This document shows positions 19,725 to 28,583 of a DNA stretch of 64,000 bases, piece by piece. Below the pieces are notes generated by a model. It saw only the letters and a list, made by a program, of their open reading frames with translations, was not told the origin of the DNA and did not search any database. The position numbers and the translations under genes were made by a program. Numbering within the stretch: the stretch's first letter is position 1; each line of letters opens with the position of its first letter. The stretch is from Kiloniella majae (GTDB lineage: Bacteria > Pseudomonadota > Alphaproteobacteria > Kiloniellales > Kiloniellaceae), in the NCBI RefSeq assembly GCF_002118315.1, contig NZ_MTSZ01000003.1:434001-498000 (forward strand). Direction: 5' to 3'.

Positions 19725-21668
19725 ATGCCCAAGACCGATATTTTCGACGCTTATTCCGAGCTATATGATAGCCGGCAAGAAAGCGAAATGTCGTTGAGGG
19801 ATTACTTGTCGGGATGCCGAGAAGACAAGAATATGTTCGCCTCAACTGCCGAGCGAATGCTCGATGCTATTGGCACACCGGAACTTTTCGATACCAGTCA
19901 GGACGAGCGTATGGGCCGGATCTTTATGAACCGGACGATCAAACGCTATCCGAGTTTTAGTGAATTCTATGGGATGGAAGAAACCGTAGAACGCATTGTT
20001 GGTTTCTTTAAACATGCTTCTCAAGGCCTCGAAGAAAAGAAACAAATCCTTTATCTACTGGGACCGGTTGGGGGCGGGAAATCGTCGATTGCCGAACGAT
20101 TGAAGATATTGATGGAAAACTGTCCGGTTTATGTCTTGAAAGCCGGGGATCATATCAGTCCTATCTTTGAATCGCCGCTTGGTCTGTTTAATCCCGAAAC
20201 AATGGGGGATCTGTTAGAGGACAAATATCATATCCCGAAACACCGCCTGACGGGCTTGATATCTCCTTGGGCTCTCAAACGTTTGGAAGAGTTTGAAGGC
20301 GATATTTCCAAGTTCACTGTGGTGAAGATGTATCCCTCAAAGCTGCGTCAAATCTGTATTTCCAAAACTGAACCAGGAGATGAAAACAATCAGGATATTT
20401 CGACGCTGGTCGGAAAGGTTGATATTCGAAAACTGGAATACTATAGCCAAAACGATTCTGATGCCTATTCTTATAGCGGTGGCCTGAACATGGCGACTCA
20501 GGGCCTTCTTGAATTTGTCGAGATGTTCAAGGCGCCAATTAAAATGTTGCACCCGTTGTTGACTGCCACGCAAGAAGGTAATTATGTGGGCACAGAAAAT
20601 CTTGGGGCTATTCCTTTCCAGGGCATTATTCTGGCGCATTCAAATGAATCCGAATGGCAAAATTTTAAAAACAACAAAAATAATGAGGCCTTTATTGATC
20701 GTGTTTGTGTGATCAAGGTTCCTTATAGCTTACGGGCAAATGAAGAAGCTGATATCTATCACAAACTGCTGAGAGACAGTGACTTGAGCGAGACACACTG
20801 TGCCCCGGCAACTCTGGAGATGATGTCACAGTTCAGTGTCATGACGCGCTTAAAAGAGCATGAAAATTCCAACATTTTCTCAAAAATGCGGGTTTATAAT
20901 GGTGATAATCTTAAAGATGTCGATCCAAATGCAAAACCAATTCAGGAATACCGGGAAGCTGCAGGACAGAATGAAGGCATGAACGGTGTTTCTACCCGAT
21001 TTGCCTTTAAGGTTCTGGCGGAAACATTCAACTATGATCCGAAAGAGGTCTCGGCTGATCCAGTCCATCTGATGTATGTATTGGAACAGGCAATTCAGAG
21101 GGAACAATTCCCCGATGAAATAGAAAAACGATACCTTGAATTTATCAAGGGATATCTATCTGTCCGCTACGCCGAATTTATCGGCAATGAAATTCAAAAA
21201 GCTTATTTGGAATCCTACTCTGACTTCGGACAAAATCTGTTTGATCGTTACATTTCCTATGCGGATGCGTGGATCGAAGGGCATGATTTCAAAGATCCGG
21301 ATACCGGGCAACTGTTGGATCCACGTATCTTGGATCAAGAATTGTCCAAGATTGAAAAACCGGCAGGAATTTCAAATCCCAAAGATTTTAGAAATGAAGT
21401 CGTGAAATTTACCTTGCGTGCCCGGGCAAATAACAAAGGGCATAATCCACGTTGGACATCCTATGAGAAATTACGAGAAGTAATTGAAAAGCGGATGTTT
21501 AGCCAAGTGGAAGATTTGTTGCCCGTGATTTCATTTGGTTCCAAAAAAGATAAGAAAACTGAATCCAAACATAATGAGTTTGTCGATCGGATGGTTGATC
21601 GTGGGTATAGCAAGCGACAGGTTCACCGTTTGGTGGACTGGTACATGCGTGTAAACAAAGCAGGTTGA
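19725..21668 (+). CDS. prkA: PrkA family serine protein kinase
   Basis: The homologue in E. coli is YeaG, linked to stress and nitrogen starvation. The protein of about 647 residues has an AAA-type PrkA N-terminal domain with P-loop LLGPVGGGKSSIAERL (near residues 107-122) and a C-terminal kinase-like PrkA domain. It begins DIFDAYSELYDSRQESEMSL, as the family does. Two ATGs are adjacent; the second (19725) is 5 nt from GAGGAGG and is preferred to the first (19722). It heads a three-gene run with yeaH and spoVR, the conserved PrkA-YeaH-SpoVR module. Confidence 0.95.
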   Translation: MPKTDIFDAYSELYDSRQESEMSLRDYLSGCREDKNMFASTAERMLDAIGTPELFDTSQDERMGRIFMNRTIKRYPSFSEFYGMEETVERIVGFFKHASQGLEEKKQILYLLGPVGGGKSSIAERLKILMENCPVYVLKAGDHISPIFESPLGLFNPETMGDLLEDKYHIPKHRLTGLISPWALKRLEEFEGDISKFTVVKMYPSKLRQICISKTEPGDENNQDISTLVGKVDIRKLEYYSQNDSDAYSYSGGLNMATQGLLEFVEMFKAPIKMLHPLLTATQEGNYVGTENLGAIPFQGIILAHSNESEWQNFKNNKNNEAFIDRVCVIKVPYSLRANEEADIYHKLLRDSDLSETHCAPATLEMMSQFSVMTRLKEHENSNIFSKMRVYNGDNLKDVDPNAKPIQEYREAAGQNEGMNGVSTRFAFKVLAETFNYDPKEVSADPVHLMYVLEQAIQREQFPDEIEKRYLEFIKGYLSVRYAEFIGNEIQKAYLESYSDFGQNLFDRYISYADAWIEGHDFKDPDTGQLLDPRILDQELSKIEKPAGISNPKDFRNEVVKFTLRARANNKGHNPRWTSYEKLREVIEKRMFSQVEDLLPVISFGSKKDKKTESKHNEFVDRMVDRGYSKRQVHRLVDWYMRVNKAG

Positions 21669-21710
21669 TCAGGTAATTTTGGGAGGCAATGGATAGGTGG
21701 ATTAAACAGC

Positions 21711-23015
21711 ATGATGCATTTTATTGACAGGCGATTAAATCCAAAGGGCAAGAGTTTACCCAATCGACAGAGGTTTATTCGTCGTGCTCAAAACCAGATC
21801 CGCAAAGCTGTGAAAGAGGCTGTGAATGGCGGTAAGGTGACCGATATTGGGCATAACGGTCGCATAACCATTCCCTCTAAGGGCTTAAACGAGCCGCGCT
21901 TCAAATATGACTATACGAAAGGCAAACACGACCGTGTTCTTCCGGGAAACAAAGAATTTTCCACAGGCGATCAGATAAAACGGCCACCAAAGGGCGGTGA
22001 AGGGCAGGGTGGTAAAAAAGCCAGTGAAGACGGCGAGGGGGAAGATAGCTTTCAGTTCTCTCTTTCCAGAGAAGAGTTTCTGGACGTTTTCTTTGAAGAT
22101 CTGGAACTGCCCGACCTTGTAAAGACGTCATTGAAAGAAGAAGTTGAATTTGAGAAACAGCGTGCTGGTTATGTACGTGTTGGATCGCCAAGCAATATGG
22201 ATTTGAAGCGAACAATGCGTCATAGCCTTGCTCGTAGAATTTCAATGAAACGGCCAGGTAATGAAGAGCTCAATAATCTTCGTGAAGAGATACTGGATCT
22301 TGAAGCCAGAGGGCGTAAAACCAAGAAACTAAAAGAACTACACGAGAAACTTGAGCAGTTGGAACATCGTCGCAGATTTGTGCCCTATATAGATCCCTTG
22401 GATGTTCGATATAAATCCTACACAAAGATCCCAAAACCGAATACACGCGCAGTTATGTTTTGTTTGATGGATGTTTCGGGGTCCATGAGCGAAAGCATGA
22501 AAGATCTGGCAAAAAGATTTTTCATGCTGTTACATCTATTTCTTACTACTCAATACGAACGGGTTGAATTGGTCTTCATTCGTCATACACACATGGCCAA
22601 AGAGGTTGATGAAGAGACCTTTTTCTATTCAAGAGAAACGGGCGGAACTATCGTTTCCTCTGCTTTGGAGGAAATGCAAAAAGTTCTGGAAGATCGCTAT
22701 CCGCTTGGTGACTGGAACGTCTATGCAGCGCAAGCATCTGATGGCGATAATTTTGCCAGTGATAGGGAAAAATGTTTGGCCATTATGGGGGATGTGATCC
22801 TGCCTGCTTGCCAGTATTTTGCCTATATTGAAGTGATGGACGAACAGGAACTGGAAATATTTAAAGACGAACAAAATATGACGGATCTCTGGCGAATCTA
22901 TGCACAGCTTACGGCTGGGTTTGAACAGTTTGCGATGCGAAGAGTCGTTAAGCCAAATGATATTTTTCCTGTTTTTCAAGATTTGTTTTCGAAGGAAAAT
23001 GCTGGGGATAGCTAG
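21711..23015 (+). CDS. yeaH: YeaH/YhbH family protein (von Willebrand-type)
   Basis: The 434-residue protein is clearly homologous to E. coli YeaH. Its start (FIDRRLNPKGKSLPNRQRFI) and the glycine/aspartate-rich segment before residue 110 are characteristic. A MIDAS motif DVSGSMSES near residue 254 indicates a metal-dependent VWA domain, and the segments RETGGTIVSSAL and NVYAAQASDGDN follow as in the family. It probably acts with PrkA; the molecular job is not known. There is a 42-nt spacer from prkA and 67 nt to spoVR, all on one strand. Confidence 0.94.
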   Translation: MMHFIDRRLNPKGKSLPNRQRFIRRAQNQIRKAVKEAVNGGKVTDIGHNGRITIPSKGLNEPRFKYDYTKGKHDRVLPGNKEFSTGDQIKRPPKGGEGQGGKKASEDGEGEDSFQFSLSREEFLDVFFEDLELPDLVKTSLKEEVEFEKQRAGYVRVGSPSNMDLKRTMRHSLARRISMKRPGNEELNNLREEILDLEARGRKTKKLKELHEKLEQLEHRRRFVPYIDPLDVRYKSYTKIPKPNTRAVMFCLMDVSGSMSESMKDLAKRFFMLLHLFLTTQYERVELVFIRHTHMAKEVDEETFFYSRETGGTIVSSALEEMQKVLEDRYPLGDWNVYAAQASDGDNFASDREKCLAIMGDVILPACQYFAYIEVMDEQELEIFKDEQNMTDLWRIYAQLTAGFEQFAMRRVVKPNDIFPVFQDLFSKENAGDS

Positions 23016-23082
23016 CTATATAGTAGCAAATTTTTGAAGTCCCAGAAGCTATTCATTAGCAAAGCTATAGAAAGGAGTTCCT

Positions 23083-24639
23083 ATGGCAAAGGCACAAAAG
23101 GTACCAAAGCCCCAAAAACATTTGTATGAAGGTGCAGAATGGAGCTTTGAGAAGCTTGATCGTGTCTACGATGCCATAGAAGAAATTGCAAATACCGAAC
23201 TGGGCCTGAATGTTTATCCAAATCAAATAGAGGTTATAACTTCCGAGCAGATGCTGGATGCCTATTCAGGTATCGGAATGCCGCTGATGTATAACCATTG
23301 GTCATTTGGTAAAAGCTTTGTTCAGGATGAATTCTATTATCGCAAAGGCATGCGCGGGCTTGCTTATGAGATCGTTATAAATTCCAGCCCTTGTATTAGT
23401 TATATCATGGAAGAAAACACCATGACGATGCAGGCGTTGGTCGTTGCCCATGCCGCCTTTGGTCATAATCATTTTTTCAAAAATAATCACCTTTTCAAGC
23501 AATGGACTGATGCGGAAGCCATTCTTGATTACATGCACTTTGCTCGGGAATACATCAATAAATGTGAAGAGCGGCATGGTGTTGAAGCTGTGGAGGAATT
23601 GTTGGATGCGGCGCATGCCCTTCGTGAAAATGCTGTCGATCACTACTCAAGACCTGTCCCTATGTCCCGTGAAATGGCGCAACAGCGTATCGACGATCGC
23701 GAAGAACATAAGCGCACTGATTACAGGGATATTTGGCGTACTTTGCCTCACAAGGAAGCTGATGTTGAAGATGAAGAGGTAAAGAGCAAACGGCAGGAAG
23801 CCAATATGGCCAAGTTTGGATTACCGGAAGCCAACCTTCTTTATTTTTTTGAAAAACACAGTCCTGTATTGGAAGACTGGCAGCGAGAGATTTTGCGTAT
23901 TGTTCGAAATATTGCCCAATATTTTTATCCGCAAAAGCAAACCAAAGTAATGAACGAAGGCTGTGCCTGCTTTTGTCACTATTATATCATGAACAGGCTT
24001 TTTGATAAGGGCCTGATTACCGAGGGCGCAATGCTGGAATTCATTGATTATCACAGTCGTGTGGTGGCCCAACCAGACTTTGATGACCAAAGGTGGAGCG
24101 GTATTAATCCTTATGCGCTAGGTTTTGCCATGATGCAGGATATCTATCGTATCTGTCATGAGCCTACGGACGAAGATAAACTTTGGTTTCCGGATATAGC
24201 GGGATCCAACAATGGTATTGAAGTTTTAAAGGATGCCTGGGCAAATTATCGGGATGAGAGCTTTATTTTACAGTTCCTAAGCCCGAAACTTATTCGAGAC
24301 TTCAGACTGTTCCAAATCCACGATAACGCGTCACTTCCCCATTTAAAGGTTGATGCTATTCACGATAGCCGAGGCTACAAAAAAGTGCGTAGTGCCCTCG
24401 CAAAATCTTATACTGTCTCAGCCATGACATTGGATATACAGGTTGCCGATGTCGAGTTTGAAGGTGATAGAGCGATTACTCTGCGTCATATGGTCCATGA
24501 TGATGTACCAATTGATGGTAAAGAAGCAGAGCAAGTGATGCGCAGAATTGCTCAATTGTGGGGGTATGATGTCAGCCTCTATTGTGAAGATGCCCTCTCT
24601 GGGAAAATTCTTGCAACTTACGATGTAACGGCTTCTTGA
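23083..24639 (+). CDS. SpoVR family protein (YcgB-like)
   Basis: The 518-residue protein belongs to the SpoVR/YcgB family, named after a Bacillus sporulation gene but widespread in non-spore-formers next to prkA and yeaH. It has the EGAEWSFEKLDRVYDAIEEI start, the MPLMYNHWSFGKSF and NSSPCISYIMEEN segments, and a His-rich HAAFGHNHFFKNN stretch. The INPYALGFAMMQDI segment lies in the second half. AAGGAG precedes the start. It is the last gene of the operon; no strong terminator is seen after it. Function is unknown. Confidence 0.95.
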   Translation: MAKAQKVPKPQKHLYEGAEWSFEKLDRVYDAIEEIANTELGLNVYPNQIEVITSEQMLDAYSGIGMPLMYNHWSFGKSFVQDEFYYRKGMRGLAYEIVINSSPCISYIMEENTMTMQALVVAHAAFGHNHFFKNNHLFKQWTDAEAILDYMHFAREYINKCEERHGVEAVEELLDAAHALRENAVDHYSRPVPMSREMAQQRIDDREEHKRTDYRDIWRTLPHKEADVEDEEVKSKRQEANMAKFGLPEANLLYFFEKHSPVLEDWQREILRIVRNIAQYFYPQKQTKVMNEGCACFCHYYIMNRLFDKGLITEGAMLEFIDYHSRVVAQPDFDDQRWSGINPYALGFAMMQDIYRICHEPTDEDKLWFPDIAGSNNGIEVLKDAWANYRDESFILQFLSPKLIRDFRLFQIHDNASLPHLKVDAIHDSRGYKKVRSALAKSYTVSAMTLDIQVADVEFEGDRAITLRHMVHDDVPIDGKEAEQVMRRIAQLWGYDVSLYCEDALSGKILATYDVTAS

Positions 24640-24813
24640 TAAGTGCTGATTGGTGTTAGCTGAGATATGTATAATCCCTAACTTTTATAGTGAGTAAATA
24701 TTCAATAACTGTTATTATGCAAGAGTCGTTGCTGTCTAAAACAGATCTTTGCTTCAGTTGCCATAATATGTGAGCAAGTTTCATTTTGGATAGGTGTTCA
24801 GGAAGTTAAATAA

Positions 24814-24853
24814 CAGGATTAGATAATCCTGGAATGTCGGTATTGCCGTACCG
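24814..24853 (+). promoter_or_regulatory. tandem hairpins in the leader of the Hpt gene
   Basis: CAGGATT-AGAT-AATCCTG (24814-24831) is a perfect 7-bp stem. It is followed by CGGTA-TTGCCG-TACCG (24838-24853), a 5-bp stem ending 17 nt before the Hpt start. There is no T-run, so translational or stability control is more likely than termination. Role unproven. Confidence 0.35.
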
Positions 24854-24870
24854 ATTTCAGAGGGGAGCAC

Positions 24871-25254
24871 ATGACAATTAGCTCGTTTAGTGACATAGAC
24901 ACTCAAGACTTAGATAAAACCTATCCTGTTCGGGATGAGTTGGTTATTCAGGCTTTGTCAAATGAAGTCGGGGAAGAGACTATTCCTTTTCTGGTGGAAC
25001 AGTTTCGCGCAGATCTGAAGACGCATCTCGCTGGCGTTATAGATGCTGCTCGAATGCATAACGGCGAAGAGTTGCAGAGGGAAAGTCATACCTTAAAAAG
25101 TGTGAGCGGGACCTTTGGAGCTCTGCGGTTACAGGAACAGATGCGTCTTATAAACGAATCCTGTCGACGTGGAGATCACCAAGAAGCTATAGAACTTGCT
25201 GCAAATGCAGATGTGATTGGTGCGTTAACGATGGATGCTTATCAAGTCAGATAG
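24871..25254 (+). CDS. Hpt histidine-phosphotransfer protein, LuxU-like
   Basis: This single-domain protein of 127 residues passes phosphate from a hybrid sensor kinase to a response regulator. The Hpt core is at residues 30-115 with the phosphorylatable His73 in ESHTLKSVSGTFGALRLQEQ (canonical HxLKx). The N-terminus is longer than a minimal Hpt. GAGGGGAGC precedes the ATG. It lies 124 nt before a LuxO-like sigma-54 regulator in the same direction, an arrangement like the Vibrio luxO-luxU pair with the order reversed. No cognate kinase is in the window. Confidence 0.85.
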   Translation: MTISSFSDIDTQDLDKTYPVRDELVIQALSNEVGEETIPFLVEQFRADLKTHLAGVIDAARMHNGEELQRESHTLKSVSGTFGALRLQEQMRLINESCRRGDHQEAIELAANADVIGALTMDAYQVR

Positions 25255-25378
25255 TTTTCAGGATGTATCAAGAAGTGTTCTTTGTCTTGTACTGCTTGGC
25301 AAGGCACGTATTCCCTCGTATCATCAATAAAAGGCTTGTTTAGTTCAGTATTCTATCCTGATTTTGGTAATATAATTG

Positions 25379-26836
25379 ATGGCAGAGACTCCCTCCATTT
25401 TACTGGTTGAAGACACGGCGTCCTTGGCTGCTGTGTATACGAGTTATTTGCAGCGCTCCGGCTATGAATCGACCCAAGTAACATCAGGAAAAGAGGCGCT
25501 TCATGAATTGGACGAGGGCGGGTATAGGGTTATTCTCCTGGACCTCCAGTTGCCGGATATGGATGGTATTGAAATCCTGCGAATGGTGCAGGAACAGAAA
25601 TTGCCTGTTGCCGTTGTGATTATCACATCTAATGCGTCGGTGAATGTTGCTGTCGAATCAATGCGTTTGGGCGCGTATGACTTTCTCGAAAAACCCTTCT
25701 CCGCTGACCGGTTAATTGTCACAGTACGGAATGCCTTAAAGCATATGCAGTTATCCGAGATGGTTGAGGCCATTAAGGAACGAACGCATTTTTATGGTTT
25801 CATTGGCTCTTCCTTTGCGATGCAGTCAATCTATCGAACGATTGATTCTGCAGCTGCATCCAAGGCAACTGTCTTTGTTACCGGAGAGAGTGGCACAGGT
25901 AAGGAAGTTTGTGCAGAAGCAATTCATAAATGCAGCCCTCGTGCTGAAAAGCCTTTTGTGCCGCTTAATTGTGGAGCCATCCCCAAAGATTTAATGGAAT
26001 CTGAGATATTCGGTCACGTGAAGGGGGCTTTTACCGGGGCAATTGGTAATCGAGACGGGGCAGCTACACAAGCCGATGGTGGAACGTTGTTTCTGGATGA
26101 GATCTGTGAAATGGATCTCGACTTACAAACCAAGTTGCTACGTTTTATACAAAGCGGCACTTTTAACAAAGTTGGAAGCACGCGTCTTGAAAAGGTAAAT
26201 ATTCGTATTGTTTGCGCCACCAATCGCAGCCCCTTGAAAGAAGTTCAGGCCGGCAGATTTCGAGAAGACCTTTATTATCGACTTCATGTTATTCCTATTC
26301 ATCTGCCGCCTTTGAGAGACCGGGATGAAGATATTCTGGAAATTGCGAAATCTTTTCTGGTTGATTATGCCAAGGAAGAGGGAAAAGAGTTTGCAAGTTT
26401 CTCTGCTGAAGCAATTGACGCCATTAATAATTACAGTTGGCCGGGTAATATTCGCCAACTTCAAAACGTTATCAGAAATTCCATCGTGTTGAATGAGGGA
26501 CAGGTTTTAACCGCTGATATGTTACCTTCATTAGGGGGGCAGAATAACAGTTTTGCAGAATATAAAGGCAATGTTCCCGGTCGGAATCGTGGAGACGATT
26601 CAAGCGATAACAAGCTTGAGACTGTTGAGTTACTATCCTCGGTAAATCGTTATACAGGCATATCGCAATCAACTGAGATTACACCGCTCTGGATTGTTGA
26701 AAAAGAAGCGATTGAATCTGCGATTAAAACTTGTGATGGGAATATTGTAAAAGCCGCAAGTCTTTTGGACATAAATCCTTCGACCATATATCGCAAAAAA
26801 GCGCAGTGGAAAGAACAGGAAAAGAAAACGAGCTAA
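25379..26836 (+). CDS. sigma-54-dependent response regulator, LuxO-like
   Basis: The 485-residue protein has three domains. The receiver carries Asp55 (LLDLQLPD) and a LuxO-like opening, LLVEDTASLAAVY. The AAA+ activator domain has FIGSSFAMQSIYRTIDSAAA, Walker A GESGTGKE at 169-176 and the sigma-54 contact loop GAFTGA at 216-221. The Fis-type HTH is at the C-terminus (IVKAASLLDINPSTIYRKKA). Many segments track Vibrio LuxO very closely, more so than NtrC. ATG at 25379 is preferred to the TTG one codon earlier. The stop overlaps the convergent MFS gene by 4 bp. Confidence 0.9.
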   Translation: MAETPSILLVEDTASLAAVYTSYLQRSGYESTQVTSGKEALHELDEGGYRVILLDLQLPDMDGIEILRMVQEQKLPVAVVIITSNASVNVAVESMRLGAYDFLEKPFSADRLIVTVRNALKHMQLSEMVEAIKERTHFYGFIGSSFAMQSIYRTIDSAAASKATVFVTGESGTGKEVCAEAIHKCSPRAEKPFVPLNCGAIPKDLMESEIFGHVKGAFTGAIGNRDGAATQADGGTLFLDEICEMDLDLQTKLLRFIQSGTFNKVGSTRLEKVNIRIVCATNRSPLKEVQAGRFREDLYYRLHVIPIHLPPLRDRDEDILEIAKSFLVDYAKEEGKEFASFSAEAIDAINNYSWPGNIRQLQNVIRNSIVLNEGQVLTADMLPSLGGQNNSFAEYKGNVPGRNRGDDSSDNKLETVELLSSVNRYTGISQSTEITPLWIVEKEAIESAIKTCDGNIVKAASLLDINPSTIYRKKAQWKEQEKKTS

Positions 26837-28026
26837 TTATAGTTCGTCTTCCTAATCTTTGTTTTTGTCAGCGACGCAATCATAAGAACGACAAAAAGTA
26901 TTGTCAGAGCGAGAGATACATACATTAATGCTTCCTCTTGGAATGCTTGTGTCGCCTGTCCACCGATGAGTGGCATTAACCCCCCAATACCCCATAAGAA
27001 ACCAAATGATGCATTTGCCGCAATTAAATCGGCGCCTTTGTATTCGTGCCCGACGGCGGTGAGAACAGTGTTGTAGATAGACGTTAGAATTCCACCCCAG
27101 CAAAATAACAGGAATTTAAATAATAGAATGATATGCGAAAACTGGAATGTCAGGATGATACAGAGGATGCAGACCAAGCCCAAAAGAAGAAGCAATTTGG
27201 GAATGTTCATATGATCGGCGAGCCACCCAATAGGGTATTGAAATATAAGTCCGCCAAGGAAGAATAGTGTTAACATGACATGCATATCAGGTTGCGCATA
27301 TCCTATTCTGGAACCGTAGTAATGAAAGAAAGTGCCCATTAGAGTCTCTGTGCCTGATGCCAGAACGACAGCCGCACAGTAAGCGGGAGCAATGAGTATA
27401 AAGGAGAAATAATTAAAGCTGCTTGGGGATTCTAAATCCATCTCCGGATCTTGTACGAACAATAACGGCATTGTTGCGACAAAACAAATACAGGCACCGG
27501 TTATAAAGGGCAGCCAGCTGTCTGTACCGGTTAGAATGAGAAGTAAAGGGCCGGAAGCAAAACCAAGACCTAGTGAAATATTGAACAGGGCAAGTATGCG
27601 ACCCCGGTGTGATGAAATGGCAAGGTGATTGATCCAACTTTCACTGGCAATAAATATTCCGGCAACAGCCATTCCCATAACAAATCGGATGAGAACCCAA
27701 GCGATTGATGCAGGGAAGAGAAACAGGCAAACAAACATCAGTGTTTCGGCGAGCATGCAAATGATGACAAATTTTCTCATGCCAAGAAGCTTGATACAGG
27801 CCGGGACAAAAGGAGAGAAAAGAACAATCGCGATCCCCAGCATTGAGCCAATAAGACCAATAAAAGAGCCGCTGCTTCCGTCACGATCCAGGGATATCGT
27901 CATCAACGGAAGGGTAAATCCCATACTGATTCCAGCGATCGATACACAGGATATAACTGCGATCAAATCTTTGAGATTACTGGGGCGTATCGAAGGGTTC
28001 TGGCTTTCCTCTGAGATTTCACTCAC
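26833..28026 (-). CDS. MFS transporter, YcaD-like
   Basis: This 397-residue major facilitator superfamily protein has about 12 membrane helices. Segments such as WVLIRFVMGMAVAGIFIASESWIN and SHRGRILALFNISLGLGFASGP match the YcaD/UMF-type subgroup, whose substrates are unknown. The start is GTG at 28024-28026 and overlaps the end of the upstream Rap1a-like gene by 8 nt, suggesting coupled translation. The 3' end overlaps the luxO-like gene by 4 bp on the other strand. Export or uptake direction cannot be told. Confidence 0.83.
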   Translation of the reverse strand: MSEISEESQNPSIRPSNLKDLIAVISCVSIAGISMGFTLPLMTISLDRDGSSGSFIGLIGSMLGIAIVLFSPFVPACIKLLGMRKFVIICMLAETLMFVCLFLFPASIAWVLIRFVMGMAVAGIFIASESWINHLAISSHRGRILALFNISLGLGFASGPLLLILTGTDSWLPFITGACICFVATMPLLFVQDPEMDLESPSSFNYFSFILIAPAYCAAVVLASGTETLMGTFFHYYGSRIGYAQPDMHVMLTLFFLGGLIFQYPIGWLADHMNIPKLLLLLGLVCILCIILTFQFSHIILLFKFLLFCWGGILTSIYNTVLTAVGHEYKGADLIAANASFGFLWGIGGLMPLIGGQATQAFQEEALMYVSLALTILFVVLMIASLTKTKIRKTNYN

Positions 28027-28396
28027 ACGGATATTTTTCTCTTAATGTTAAAACGATGCTTTCAAATGCGGGTTGGGTAGCTGTTTTTGTTGAAAGAGAG
28101 TGCCTGATGACATCAATGAATTGGCCCCGTTCAATATTTGAAGGGAAACAAAATGCCTCTGCGATCAATCCTTGTTCTCGCATTTCCAGCAAGCTTTCGA
28201 CTGTGCCGGTAATATAGCCGTTACACAGACCGCCATACCATCGATCTTCGGAGCTGCATAATTGAGCAAGCTCTTTGTTGGAGAGTTGGTTCGTTGCAAA
28301 GCTAAGGCTGGGTGTGATTAGAAAGAAACAAATAAATAGAGTTTTAAGCAAAATGTCGTATCCGGTCTTAAATATGTTGAAAGAGGAGTTTATCAT
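28019..28396 (-). CDS. secreted Rap1a/Tai-family protein
   Basis: The 125-residue protein has an N-terminal signal segment (LLKTLFICFFLITPSLSFA). The small mature domain has the Rap1a/Tai pattern: a Cys early (AQLCSSED), CNGYITGTVESLL, FCFPSNIERGQFIDVI, and a final REKYPCE. The four cysteines would form two disulfides. The family takes its name from periplasmic immunity proteins against type VI secretion amidases, but many members stand alone with unknown roles. Here no effector or T6SS gene is seen. It overlaps the MFS gene by 8 nt. Confidence 0.75.
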   Translation of the reverse strand: MINSSFNIFKTGYDILLKTLFICFFLITPSLSFATNQLSNKELAQLCSSEDRWYGGLCNGYITGTVESLLEMREQGLIAEAFCFPSNIERGQFIDVIRHSLSTKTATQPAFESIVLTLREKYPCE

Positions 28397-28533
28397 GGAA
28401 TTGCACGCAATGGTTTATTTTTAACGTTAATACCAAGAGTTTATTGAATTTGATAAATTTAAAATAGGGGTATCTTTCGCAAATGATTGATTAAATACAA
28501 GCTTATGAGTAGGTTAATTCTTAACAATTATAG

Positions 28534-28553
28534 AGTGTGATTTTTTTCACACT
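28534..28553 (+). promoter_or_regulatory. hairpin in the asmA upstream region
   Basis: AGTGTGA and TCACACT form a perfect 7-bp inverted repeat separated by six T, 30 nt before the asmA start. It could be an operator half-site pair or an mRNA hairpin. Confidence 0.35.
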
Positions 28554-28583
28554 AAACCATAAAACATCATAAAAGGTTGGATC

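Noticed and set aside
24640-25378. Qrr-like small RNA near the LuxO-like gene
   Set aside because: I looked for the Qrr core and a TGGCAC-N5-TTGC promoter in both spacers (24640-24870, 25255-25378). The nearest (CTTGGCAAGGCACG near 25296) lacks a GC at the -12 distance.
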